This document shows, piece by piece, positions 18,085 to 25,483 of a stretch of 64,000 nt of DNA. The stretch is from NCBI GenBank assembly GCA_034440235.1, contig JAWXBR010000009.1, positions 96,220 to 160,219 of the forward strand, written 5' to 3'. The position numbers were made by a program, and so were the translations under genes. Numbering within the stretch: position 1 is the first letter of the stretch; each line of letters starts with the position of its first letter. The notes under the pieces are model-generated. The model made no database searches. It was not told the origin of the DNA and saw only the letters and a program-made list of their open reading frames with translations. Origin of the DNA: JAWXBR01 sp034440235 (GTDB lineage: Bacteria; Bacteroidota; Ignavibacteria; Kapaibacteriales; Kapaibacteriaceae).

Positions 18085-19593
18085 TTACTCGGAAAGTCGT
18101 TTCAAATGTTCGGCAACGCGAAGCCAAGTCGATCGATGTATTGGCGTAGGCGGAAGCTCAAGTGCAGCGAGCACGTCATCGACATACTGCACCTCGCGCA
18201 TACCAACTAACACAGTGTCAACGCCGGGTGTGTTCACAAGACAATGAATTGCAATGTGTTGCAATGGGGTATCAACAGGAAGTCCAAATTCATCGGTCAT
18301 GGCGAGTCGCAACTCATCGAGACTGCCATTTTCTTCGCCAGCATACATCCACTCAACATCATCGAGCAATACAGCAATATCATTGATATACGCATTTACT
18401 TGCACAGGGTCGGATGCTCGATGTGCAACCGTTTCTGCGGCGTTGAGACGTGGCGCCAGGTATGCCTCGCGCACGTCACGCCAATGGGGAAGTCCGCTAA
18501 ACTTATTCCACGTCTGACACAATGCGCCTGCAATTTTAAATGTCTCTTGCACTGCCGCACGTTCACGTTCACCAAGCGTGGTATCCATTAACACGAGCTG
18601 TACCACATCGTGCTCCACCGTCTCCATTGCATGAATGCGGGCCTCGATGTCCTGCGGATGAATTACATGCGTCGGCATTTCATGCGTCACAAGACGTATC
18701 AACTCATCACCACCAATCGCATTCAACGGACGGTTCGTTAACACGCGCACACTGTGTTGTTCTGCAAACTCTAAAAACGTCTGCTTTGCATTGTTCTGAT
18801 TAAACGTTGTAGCAGCTTGGTGTTCAATTAGATTGAATGGCACCTGAGCATACCGCATGTTGTTCTTAGAATCGACGCGCTCACCAGCAACAACCTCTTT
18901 TGCAGCAACAACCTCTTTTGCAGCAACAACCTCTTTTGCAGCAACAACCTCTTTTGCAGCAACAACCTCTTTTGCAATTGCATGACAACGTTCTAGCGAC
19001 ACAAAATCTGGCGCATCTATTTCACGGGCAAACGTATTGGATGAGATGCCGTAGCCCCTTATCAGGCCCCTTGCCACCTGCGTTTCGAGCCATTCGAACG
19101 CAAGCCGAATGCGATCGTAAAACGTTGTTCGAGCGTCTTCGATCGACATGCCTTGTTGATGCGCATGGGCCAGGAAATACTCTGGGTTGTGCAGCAACAG
19201 GCCATCGATTGCCTTGCCCTCGGCAATCTTCAAGCGCTCTCGCGAAACCGCAAGTGCATCTTCGAGATACTCGGGATGTATGCAGTGCCACAACGAATCG
19301 CTCATTACAACAACGTCTGGATACGGATCGCCGCTTGCATACCGTCGCATCGCCATTTCGAGCGCCTCGCCTTGAACATAACCAAGTTTAGTAATGAGTT
19401 CAACGCCTGCGCTGCGGCTCTCATCGACAGAGTTTAGCATTCGACCTACAAGCTTCTCGCTGCGTCCGTTGCCGTAATTCGAGCTTGTATCGATAAGGGG
19501 CACGCCATGCTCAAGCGCATGGCGCAGGGCGCGTTCGTGGTCGGCGTTGCCGTCGACGGTGCGATACGTTCCAAAACCGACGGGAAGTCGCAT
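18085..19593 (-). CDS. Aldo/keto reductase with internal repeat
   Basis: The N-terminal half is a clear aldo/keto reductase: GFGTYR, then Asp and Tyr of DTSSNYGNGRSE, Lys of ITKLGY and His of LLLHNPEYF form the tetrad. The C-terminal NTPGVDTVLVGMREVQYVDD is the usual last barrel segment. At 502 residues it is much longer than the normal 280-350, through extra sequence in the middle and a helical segment before the last strand. At about residues 207-236 the unit AKEVVA is repeated five times (18-bp DNA repeat). The ATG at 19593 avoids overlap with the gene before it; a GTG at 19608 is the alternative. Substrate unknown. Confidence 0.88.
   Translation of the reverse strand: MRLPVGFGTYRTVDGNADHERALRHALEHGVPLIDTSSNYGNGRSEKLVGRMLNSVDESRSAGVELITKLGYVQGEALEMAMRRYASGDPYPDVVVMSDSLWHCIHPEYLEDALAVSRERLKIAEGKAIDGLLLHNPEYFLAHAHQQGMSIEDARTTFYDRIRLAFEWLETQVARGLIRGYGISSNTFAREIDAPDFVSLERCHAIAKEVVAAKEVVAAKEVVAAKEVVAAKEVVAGERVDSKNNMRYAQVPFNLIEHQAATTFNQNNAKQTFLEFAEQHSVRVLTNRPLNAIGGDELIRLVTHEMPTHVIHPQDIEARIHAMETVEHDVVQLVLMDTTLGERERAAVQETFKIAGALCQTWNKFSGLPHWRDVREAYLAPRLNAAETVAHRASDPVQVNAYINDIAVLLDDVEWMYAGEENGSLDELRLAMTDEFGLPVDTPLQHIAIHCLVNTPGVDTVLVGMREVQYVDDVLAALELPPTPIHRSTWLRVAEHLKRLSE
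18886..18975. repeat. Five identical 18-bp units inside the aldo/keto reductase gene
   Basis: The 18-bp unit AGCAACAACCTCTTTTGC is repeated five times without a break and encodes AKEVVA on the minus strand. The copies appear identical, so the expansion is young or kept homogeneous. Confidence 0.95.
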
Positions 19594-19594
19594 A

Positions 19595-20143
19595 TCAACG
19601 GCCTCCACTCGAGATACCGATTTGTATTCCGAACGGAGTTTGTCCGCCTTCGAGCGTGTACCAATTCCCGACTAGCGCAGTTTGTAGTCGCAGAAAGTCG
19701 AAGACTTCGACGCTTCCGCCAATGCCGCTCATCGTGGCCATCCCAAACGCCAATGTGTTGTCGGAGAAAAAGTCAAAGCTGGTGAGACCCGAAGCGGAGC
19801 TCATCGAAAGTCCCATTTGCAGGAATGCGAACATTCCTAGACGTCCGTTGCCCACAATGTACACGCCGGGTCCGACCAGGACGTTCAACAAATCGCGCCT
19901 CTGTAGATCCGCGCCCATAATTGCTCCGCCGAGCCACCACCTACGGTCTTCGTCTAGCGATTGAAACGCCTGAAAGCCGAAGCCCGAATTGGGTCCGTTG
20001 TTGTGCTGCGGCGACCAAGTCCGCTGATACGAAAGCATCAGCCACGAGGTGCTCGGTGTAGAGGAGCCGCCCATTTCGGACTGGGCATGGAGTGGTGACA
20101 GGGAAAGTGTAACGGCAAACAGAAGGATGGCGATAGTTGGCAT
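19595..20143 (-). CDS. Small exported protein, probably outer membrane
   Basis: From the ATG at 20143 the protein has 182 residues with a good signal peptide (MPTIAILLFAVTLSLSPLHAQ). The rest is Gly-, Ser- and Phe-rich with alternating strands (WWLGGAIMGADL; GRLGMFAFLQMGLSMS; GIGGSVEVFDFLRLQTAL), as in small 8-stranded barrels. The reading frame is open further upstream through the REP-like repeats to 20227, but that stretch is repeat sequence, so the later start is preferred. The family was not recognised. It is followed directly by the aldo/keto reductase gene (TGATATG junction). Confidence 0.7.
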   Translation of the reverse strand: MPTIAILLFAVTLSLSPLHAQSEMGGSSTPSTSWLMLSYQRTWSPQHNNGPNSGFGFQAFQSLDEDRRWWLGGAIMGADLQRRDLLNVLVGPGVYIVGNGRLGMFAFLQMGLSMSSASGLTSFDFFSDNTLAFGMATMSGIGGSVEVFDFLRLQTALVGNWYTLEGGQTPFGIQIGISSGGR

Positions 20144-20160
20144 TCGCAAAGATGCGAATG

Positions 20161-20221
20161 ATTCCGGGAGATAATGATTCCCGGAATCAGGCCCATTCCG
20201 GGAATCATTATCTCCCGGAAT
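20161..20221. repeat. REP-like palindrome pair (copies 2 and 3, inverted)
   Basis: Two 27-bp hairpin units face each other, separated by CAGGCCC. TTCCGGGA (20162-20169) pairs with TCCCGGAA (20179-20186), and the same arms recur at 20196-20203 and 20213-20220 around the loop ATCATTATC. The first unit is the reverse complement of the second except for one base, so the whole block can also form one large cruciform. Such inverted pairs resemble BIMEs. It lies between the exported-protein start and the RAYT gene. Confidence 0.92.
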
Positions 20222-20339
20222 GAACAATCACGTGTGTCACAAGAGGTACGGTGGGTTTTACATAGAAGTAGTGGGCCATTGAACACCAATGGCCGGTCAC
20301 AAGCACATCAATACTGAACAACCTTTTCCTGGGGTACTT

Positions 20340-20933
20340 ATGCCACGTCGTACAACGCAATTCATTCGCGGTCATCACTATCACTTGTACAATCGTGGTG
20401 CATTACGCGGGCTCCTATTTCACGAGCCAGAGAATTACCAGCTCTTTCTGCATTTGCTTGATACTTACGCAACACAATGCGAGTGCACGATTCTCTCCGT
20501 GTGCCTCATGCCGAATCACTTCCACGTGCTCATCCGACAGGATGGAGATACTGCAGCAGGTAAGGTCATCGGATTGACTTGCCTCGTTTTCGGTCGTAAG
20601 ATGAACTATCGCTACAGACGATTTGGTACGCTACTACAAGGGCGCTACCAGTCCAAGTTGGTACATGATGAATCATACCTACGCCACCTTTGTCGATACA
20701 TACACGCAAATCCAGTAGTAGCAGGGCTAGCGAAAACACCTGATGATTGGCCTTATTCGAATTTTTCGGAGTGGATGGGGAATCGTGACACACTGCCGTA
20801 CTGCAAGGAGTTCGTCGAAACTTATTTCCCAAATACAGTAGATTATCGCGAGTTCGTGTCTCAACAGATTTGGCAGAACAAGCTCACGAATGAAGATCTG
20901 GCACGTGACCTTGCGAAAGCACGTTTGATATGA
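20340..20933 (+). CDS. REP-associated Y1 transposase (RAYT)
   Basis: The 197-residue protein belongs to the Y1/IS200-like HUH transposase superfamily, REP-associated branch. The HUH motif is in CLMPNHFHVLI (His-Phe-His). The catalytic Tyr is probably in YLRHLCRYIHANPV, and the family segments FIRGHHYHLYNRG, LLQGRYQSKLV and DDWPYSNFSEW are present. I place the start at ATG 20340 (MPRRTTQF); the frame is open from 20289. It is intact and full-length. REP-like palindromes lie on both sides (20161-20221 and about 21026-21056), which fits a RAYT with its own substrates. No separate IS ends were seen. Confidence 0.92.
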   Translation: MPRRTTQFIRGHHYHLYNRGALRGLLFHEPENYQLFLHLLDTYATQCECTILSVCLMPNHFHVLIRQDGDTAAGKVIGLTCLVFGRKMNYRYRRFGTLLQGRYQSKLVHDESYLRHLCRYIHANPVVAGLAKTPDDWPYSNFSEWMGNRDTLPYCKEFVETYFPNTVDYREFVSQQIWQNKLTNEDLARDLAKARLI

Positions 20934-21012
20934 TGACGCGGACTATAGCCTCGAGCGATAGATGTAGCACAAAAAGGGTTTTAATCTTAGACCTACTGAT
21001 TCTATATTCTTA

Positions 21013-21065
21013 ACGACTTACACCGATCATCCCGGGAGAGAATGATTCCCGGAATCAACTGGGTA
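21013..21065. repeat. REP-like palindrome copy 4, upstream of trpS
   Basis: CCCGGGA and TCCCGG enclose the loop GAGAATGAT, the reverse-complement loop of copy 1 with one change. The flanks ACGACTTAC on the left and CCGGAATCAACTGG on the right are shared with copy 1. The element ends about 11 bp before the trpS ATG. Confidence 0.85.
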
Positions 21066-21075
21066 ACTTTGTGCC

Positions 21076-22209
21076 ATGGAATCTCCTCGAAAAACCATTC
21101 TCTCCGGCATGGCGCCCTCCGGCGAACTAACAATCGGACACATCGCGGGCGCTCTTCGCAATTGGGTGCGTCTTCAGGAAGAATACGATTCTCTGTTCTG
21201 TGTGGTCGACCAGCATGCAATTACGTTGCAGCAGGAGCCGGCGAAACTGCGAAAATGGACCCTGGACGTTGCGGCGATGTATATCGCTGCGGGCGTCGAC
21301 CCCTCACGCAGTGTTGTGTTCATACAGAGTCATGTTCCTGCACACGTAGAACTTTCATGGGTGCTGACGTGCATGACGGGGATGGGCGAGTGCTCGCGGA
21401 TGACGCAATTCAAGGACAAGAGTGAACGCAATACCGACAAAGTAAATGTCGGACTCTTCACGTATCCGATCTTGATGGCTGCTGATATACTTGTTTACAA
21501 TGCCGATCTTGTGCCTGTTGGTGAAGATCAGAAGCAACACCTTGAGCTCGCGCGCAATCTTGCTGAGAGATTTAATCATCGTTACTCGCCGACGTTTAAT
21601 GTGCCGGAGCCGCATATTCCGGAGGTGGGCGGACGTATCATGTCGCTGCAAGACCCGACGTCGAAGATGTCGAAGTCCGATCCAAACACAAAGGCATCGA
21701 TTTTTCTTACCGATTCTGACGATGTTATTCGCAATAAAATCAGACGCGCAGTTACCGATTCTGGCGTCAGCGCAGTTACCGATTCTGGCGTCAGCACAGT
21801 TACCGATTCTGGCGTCAGCGCAGTTACCGATTCTGGCGTCAGCGCAGTTACCGATTCTGGCGTCGAGGCAGGTACCGGATCGGGCGATCAAGCCAAGCCG
21901 TCTATTCGTGTAGACCCTACGCGTCACGGAATCACCAACCTCATGACACTTCATCATATCGCAACGAACAAGTCATTCGCCGAAATCGAGAAGGAGTTCG
22001 AAGGTGCCTCGGGATACGGCGACTATAAAGAAGCCGTCGGCGAAGCCGTTGCGAACTACATTAGTCCCATTCGCGAACGCTTCACACACATTCGCGCAGA
22101 TGAAGATGCGTTGCGAACAATCCTTCGAAATGGCGCAGACGCAGCTCGTGAACGCGCACGCAAAACGCTGCGCAAGGTCTACAAAAAAATCGGTTTCATA
22201 GAATACTGA
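21076..22209 (+). CDS. trpS: Tryptophanyl-tRNA synthetase with repeat insertion
   Basis: TrpS charges tRNA-Trp. The class I signature is GELTIGHIAGAL (HIGH-type, about residues 17-28), and SKMSKSDP has Lys197-Ser201 as the KMSKS loop. The family normally continues shortly after with IKRAVTDS. Here AVTDSGVS is amplified into five tandem copies plus a degenerate sixth (residues 225-272) before the normal sequence resumes at RHGITNLM. The 377-residue length exceeds the usual ~330-340 by about the insertion. All other family blocks, including the LRKVYKKIGF end, are intact. The start is fixed by MESPRKTILSG. Confidence 0.96.
   Translation: MESPRKTILSGMAPSGELTIGHIAGALRNWVRLQEEYDSLFCVVDQHAITLQQEPAKLRKWTLDVAAMYIAAGVDPSRSVVFIQSHVPAHVELSWVLTCMTGMGECSRMTQFKDKSERNTDKVNVGLFTYPILMAADILVYNADLVPVGEDQKQHLELARNLAERFNHRYSPTFNVPEPHIPEVGGRIMSLQDPTSKMSKSDPNTKASIFLTDSDDVIRNKIRRAVTDSGVSAVTDSGVSTVTDSGVSAVTDSGVSAVTDSGVEAGTGSGDQAKPSIRVDPTRHGITNLMTLHHIATNKSFAEIEKEFEGASGYGDYKEAVGEAVANYISPIRERFTHIRADEDALRTILRNGADAARERARKTLRKVYKKIGFIEY
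21748..21867. repeat. Five 24-bp in-frame units in trpS
   Basis: The 24-bp unit GCAGTTACCGATTCTGGCGT-CAGC repeats at 21748, 21772, 21796, 21820 and 21844, with one substitution in copy 3 and one codon change at the end of copy 5. A decayed sixth unit follows. Each unit adds eight residues derived from the conserved AVTDS motif. Confidence 0.95.
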
Positions 22210-22213
22210 CACC

Positions 22214-22840
22214 ATGCCCACATACGACTATCAATGCCACACGTGCGGCAAACGCTTCGACTTGTCACAATCCATCAAGGCCGACACACTTACACATTGT
22301 CTCGAATCTGTTTGCGAACAAGCAGATAAGGGTAAGGGGCTCGTCGAAAGGGTCATCTCCGGCGGCTCTGGTGTTATTTACACCGGTGCGGGCTTCTACC
22401 TGACGGACTACGTGCACAAACCCGGCAGTGCCAAGGAAAACGAACGTTCGGCTGCTTCATCGTCGAATAGGGAATCGTCGAACGCAGACTCGTCAGGCAA
22501 GGAGTCGTCGAACGCAGACTCGTCAGGCAAGGAATCGTCGAACGCAGACTCGTCAGGTAAGGAATCGTCGGGCAAGGAATCGTCGAACACGGACTCGTCG
22601 AGTTCGAGCAAGGCGGCGGGTGCGCCAAGTACGACAGCGTCTACAGCGAAGCAAGACACTCGTAGCAAAGACGCAGGCTCGGCAAAGAAAGAGTCGTCGG
22701 GGAAAGAGTCGTCGGGGAAAGAGTCGTCGGGGAAAGAGTCGTCGGGGAAAGAGTCGTCGGGGAAAGAGTCGACGAAAAAAGATTCTAGCGGGTCGTCTGC
22801 AAGTGCAGGCTCTGCATCACCATCATCGGATAAGAAATAA
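22214..22840 (+). CDS. FmdB-family zinc-ribbon protein with Ser/Lys/Glu repeat tail
   Basis: The N-terminus MPTYDYQCHTCGKRFDL is the FmdB-type regulatory zinc ribbon; Cys8 and Cys11 are the first ligand pair, with further Cys at about 29 and 34. The family segment GLVERVISGGSGVIYTGAGFYLTDY follows. Usual members end near residue 90-110. Here a tail of about 120 residues is made of SSNADSSGKE units (three 30-bp copies) and SSGKE units (five 15-bp copies). FmdB-like proteins are small, often co-expressed proteins of poorly defined function. It starts five bases after trpS and ends two bases before pcrA, so the three form one unit. Confidence 0.9.
   Translation: MPTYDYQCHTCGKRFDLSQSIKADTLTHCLESVCEQADKGKGLVERVISGGSGVIYTGAGFYLTDYVHKPGSAKENERSAASSSNRESSNADSSGKESSNADSSGKESSNADSSGKESSGKESSNTDSSSSSKAAGAPSTTASTAKQDTRSKDAGSAKKESSGKESSGKESSGKESSGKESSGKESTKKDSSGSSASAGSASPSSDKK
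22475..22564. repeat. Three 30-bp in-frame units in the fmdB-like gene
   Basis: TCGTCGAACGCAGAC recurs at 22475, 22505 and 22535 with a 30-bp period, encoding SSNADSSGKE each time. Only single-base differences are seen. Confidence 0.93.
22694..22768. repeat. Five 15-bp in-frame units in the fmdB-like gene
   Basis: TCGTCGGGGAAAGAG is repeated five times, encoding SSGKE. The codon choice for Gly and Lys differs from that in the nearby 30-bp array, so the two arrays arose separately. Confidence 0.93.
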
Positions 22841-22842
22841 CT

Positions 22843-25185
22843 GTGCTGCGACCTATACCTGCTGGAGATCATATTCCGGCGTCGGACTTGCTTGAGGGGC
22901 TGAATGAGAAGCAGCGCGAGGCTGTGGCGACAACCGACGGACCGCTTTTGATTATTGCGGGGGCGGGGAGCGGGAAGACGCGCGTATTGACGTATCGCAT
23001 TGCGTATTTGCTGCGTATGGGGGTGCATCCGAGTCACGTTTTGGCGCTGACGTTTACGAATAGGGCGGCGCAGGAGATGAAGGAACGCATCGGACATCTC
23101 GTTGGAGATGGAATTGCACGCGGTATTTGGGCGGGCACGTTTCACTCGCTGTTTGCTCGCATTCTGCGCAAAGAAGCAGAACGCATTGGATACACAAATG
23201 CATTTACGATTTACGATACCGATGATCAGCTATCGGCAATCAAGGCCGTGATGACGCAGCTTGGTGTGTCGCAACAGGTGTTGCCGCCAACCGGTGTGCG
23301 CAGTCGCATCTCGGGCTATAAGAACAACATGACGCCGTGGCAGGAAGCTGCGCGGAATGCGGATACACTTGTCGACAAACAGACAGCGCAGATTTATGAA
23401 GAGTATGAGAAGCGCCTGCGACAGAGTAACGCCATGGACTTCGATGATTTGCTGCTGAACATGATACGGTTGCTTGAGCATCATCCAGATGCACTTGCTG
23501 AATATCAAGCGCGGTTTAAGTACATCATGGTCGATGAGTATCAGGATACCAATCGCGTGCAGTATCGAGCAGTGAATTTGCTCGCTGGTGCGCTGCGAAA
23601 TCTTTGCGTGGTGGGCGATGATGCACAGAGTATTTACAGATGGCGCGGCGCGGACATTCGCAACATCCTCGATTTTGAGCGCGATTACACCGACGCTAAG
23701 GTTGTGCGACTGGAGCAGAACTATCGAAGCACAAAGATGATTCTTGCTGCTGCTGATAGCGTTATAAAGAATAACGTCAAGCAACTGAAGAAGACGTTGT
23801 GGACGGATAACGATGAGGGCGAAAAGATTACGCTGCTTGCATGCAGGGACGATAGAGAAGAAGCAGAGTTGGTTGCGCGAACGATTAAAGACCGCATGCA
23901 ACTGCACGGCTACACGTTCAAGGATGTGGCTGTTCTCTACAGAACGAATGCTCAGTCTCAAGCACTTGAAGATGCGTTGCGCCGACTGAACATGCCGTAC
24001 CACATTGTAAGCGGAGTTAGCTTTTATAAACGCAAGGAAGTCAAAGACACGCTTGCATATCTACGATTGCTTGTAAATCAGAACGACACGGAAAGTTTAC
24101 TGCGCATTATTAACGAACCTGCTCGTGGTATCGGAGCAACATCGCTCGAGAGATTGCAGGAGCGCGCCGTGGCCGAAGGCCGCCCCCTAATCGAAGTTCT
24201 ACAAAGTCCGTTGGCCATGAGCATCGTGCAGAAACGGACGCAAGTCGCGGTTGCGGATTTCGTTGATATTGTGAATCGGTATAGAGAGATGGTGGATGAT
24301 TTGCCGCCCGCGACGTTAGCGCAACAGTACATCGAGGCGACGGGTTTGCCGCAGATGTACAAGCTGCAGGACACCGAGGATTCGCTAGATCGCTGGAATA
24401 ACATCGAACGTGTGCTCTCGCACATCTATGAGCAGCAAGAGCTCGACGAGACACTTACGCTTGCAACGTATCTCGAGCAGATTGCGCTGCTGAGTGATGC
24501 CGATGATCCGCAGATAGGAAGCAATCGTGTTGGACTAATGACGATGCATGCGGCGAAGGGGCTTGAGTTTCCGCTTGTGGTAATTGCTGGACTCGAGCAG
24601 GGATTGTTTCCGCTTGCAAAAGCAGAAACCGATATCAACGAACAGGAGGAAGAACGTCGGTTGTTTTATGTGGGAATAACGCGCGCACGTAAAGAACTTG
24701 TGCTTGCGTACGCGGAACGCCGGTATCGATTTGGTGAGTTGGTGTTCGGACGTCCCTCGATGTTCCTTGCCGAAATCGATAAATCTGCCTTTGCAGAAAT
24801 GCCCGATCGCAGTGGAAAGCAGATTGCTGGATCGCGTCCGATAACTGACAAGGTTGCAATTCGCGGCATCGACAGTAAACGTCCGAGCAAAGCCGCCGAA
24901 AAAGAAGCATTGTCACATGCGCGCTTTCAGCCACCTACGTGGAAGGTGGCGAAGCCAAGGGGCTCACACAATGAATACGCTCAGGAATCGGGCGACTCGT
25001 ATTCGCAAGTCGAAGACGGTGGTCGCGTCTTGCCGGGTCAGCGTGTTAAGCACCCTATGTTCGGCGTAGGCACGGTGACTGGCGTCAGTGGTGTTGGAAC
25101 TCAAGCCAAGGCCACAGTGCTATTTCAAAACGGGGAAAAGAAAAACCTCATGCTCGCATACGCGAAGCTCGAGTTGATTAGTTGA
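22843..25185 (+). CDS. pcrA: UvrD/PcrA-type DNA helicase
   Basis: This superfamily 1A 3'-5' helicase acts in repair and replication. The 780 residues include the Q motif LNEKQREAV, Walker A IIAGAGSGKTRVLTYR, Walker B VDEYQDTNRVQ, VGDDAQSIYRWRGA (motif III), LEQNYRST (motif IV), MTMHAAKGLEFPLVVI (motif V) and VGITRARKEL (motif VI). The C-terminus has the Tudor-like KHPMFGVGTVTGVSG domain seen in PcrA proteins that bind RNA polymerase. It starts with GTG at 22843, two bases after the fmdB-like stop, and is translationally close-coupled. Its stop lies in the first unit of an 18-bp repeat array. Confidence 0.96.
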   Translation: MLRPIPAGDHIPASDLLEGLNEKQREAVATTDGPLLIIAGAGSGKTRVLTYRIAYLLRMGVHPSHVLALTFTNRAAQEMKERIGHLVGDGIARGIWAGTFHSLFARILRKEAERIGYTNAFTIYDTDDQLSAIKAVMTQLGVSQQVLPPTGVRSRISGYKNNMTPWQEAARNADTLVDKQTAQIYEEYEKRLRQSNAMDFDDLLLNMIRLLEHHPDALAEYQARFKYIMVDEYQDTNRVQYRAVNLLAGALRNLCVVGDDAQSIYRWRGADIRNILDFERDYTDAKVVRLEQNYRSTKMILAAADSVIKNNVKQLKKTLWTDNDEGEKITLLACRDDREEAELVARTIKDRMQLHGYTFKDVAVLYRTNAQSQALEDALRRLNMPYHIVSGVSFYKRKEVKDTLAYLRLLVNQNDTESLLRIINEPARGIGATSLERLQERAVAEGRPLIEVLQSPLAMSIVQKRTQVAVADFVDIVNRYREMVDDLPPATLAQQYIEATGLPQMYKLQDTEDSLDRWNNIERVLSHIYEQQELDETLTLATYLEQIALLSDADDPQIGSNRVGLMTMHAAKGLEFPLVVIAGLEQGLFPLAKAETDINEQEEERRLFYVGITRARKELVLAYAERRYRFGELVFGRPSMFLAEIDKSAFAEMPDRSGKQIAGSRPITDKVAIRGIDSKRPSKAAEKEALSHARFQPPTWKVAKPRGSHNEYAQESGDSYSQVEDGGRVLPGQRVKHPMFGVGTVTGVSGVGTQAKATVLFQNGEKKNLMLAYAKLELIS

Positions 25186-25271
25186 ATGAGGTTGATTTGT
25201 TGAACCAAGTTGATCGGTTGAACCAAGTTGTCAAGTTGAAGGCCACTAATACGTTGAACCATAAACTAGTT
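25182..25271. repeat. Five tandem 18-bp units after pcrA
   Basis: TTGAA starts at 25182, 25200, 25218, 25236 and 25254, an exact 18-bp period. Units 2 and 3 share TTGAACCAAGTTG. The array begins at the pcrA stop codon (TGA 25183-25185 is in unit 1) and fills much of the ~300-bp gap to the convergent kinase gene. The rest of this gap (to 25483) shows only a weak 67-codon frame that I do not call. Confidence 0.85.
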
Positions 25272-25483
25272 TAAAAATCATGTCGAAATATAAGCGAGCG
25301 GCCGCTATTCAGCCGCGCGTAAAATCAACAGACACGCAATGTCAGGTTATGCGCTTGTTACCAACAAGTAAAAAGCGTGGCGTGAACACTGCATCGTGTA
25401 CGGTATTGGATTTAATGTCAGGTGAAATACTTGCTGTCCGAGTTACGGAGCAGAGGCAAGTGGGCGCAAGCAGGCGCGTTTGA

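Noticed and set aside
20161..20221. REP pair as a simple bidirectional terminator
   Set aside because: The hairpins lack T-runs, recur with identical loops at other sites and lie at gene starts rather than ends.
22408..23145. 245-codon minus-strand frame across the fmdB-like gene
   Set aside because: It is open only because the 15- and 30-bp repeats lack stops in several frames; the plus strand carries the real zinc-ribbon gene and pcrA.
18886..25271. CRISPR array among the many direct repeats
   Set aside because: The repeats are contiguous or diverged tandem units without unique spacers of regular size, and no cas genes are present.
25280..25483. 67-codon frame between pcrA and the kinase gene
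   Set aside because: It has no Shine-Dalgarno, no family resemblance and an ending that runs up to the convergent kinase stop. Chance frame in an intergenic region that also holds tandem repeats.
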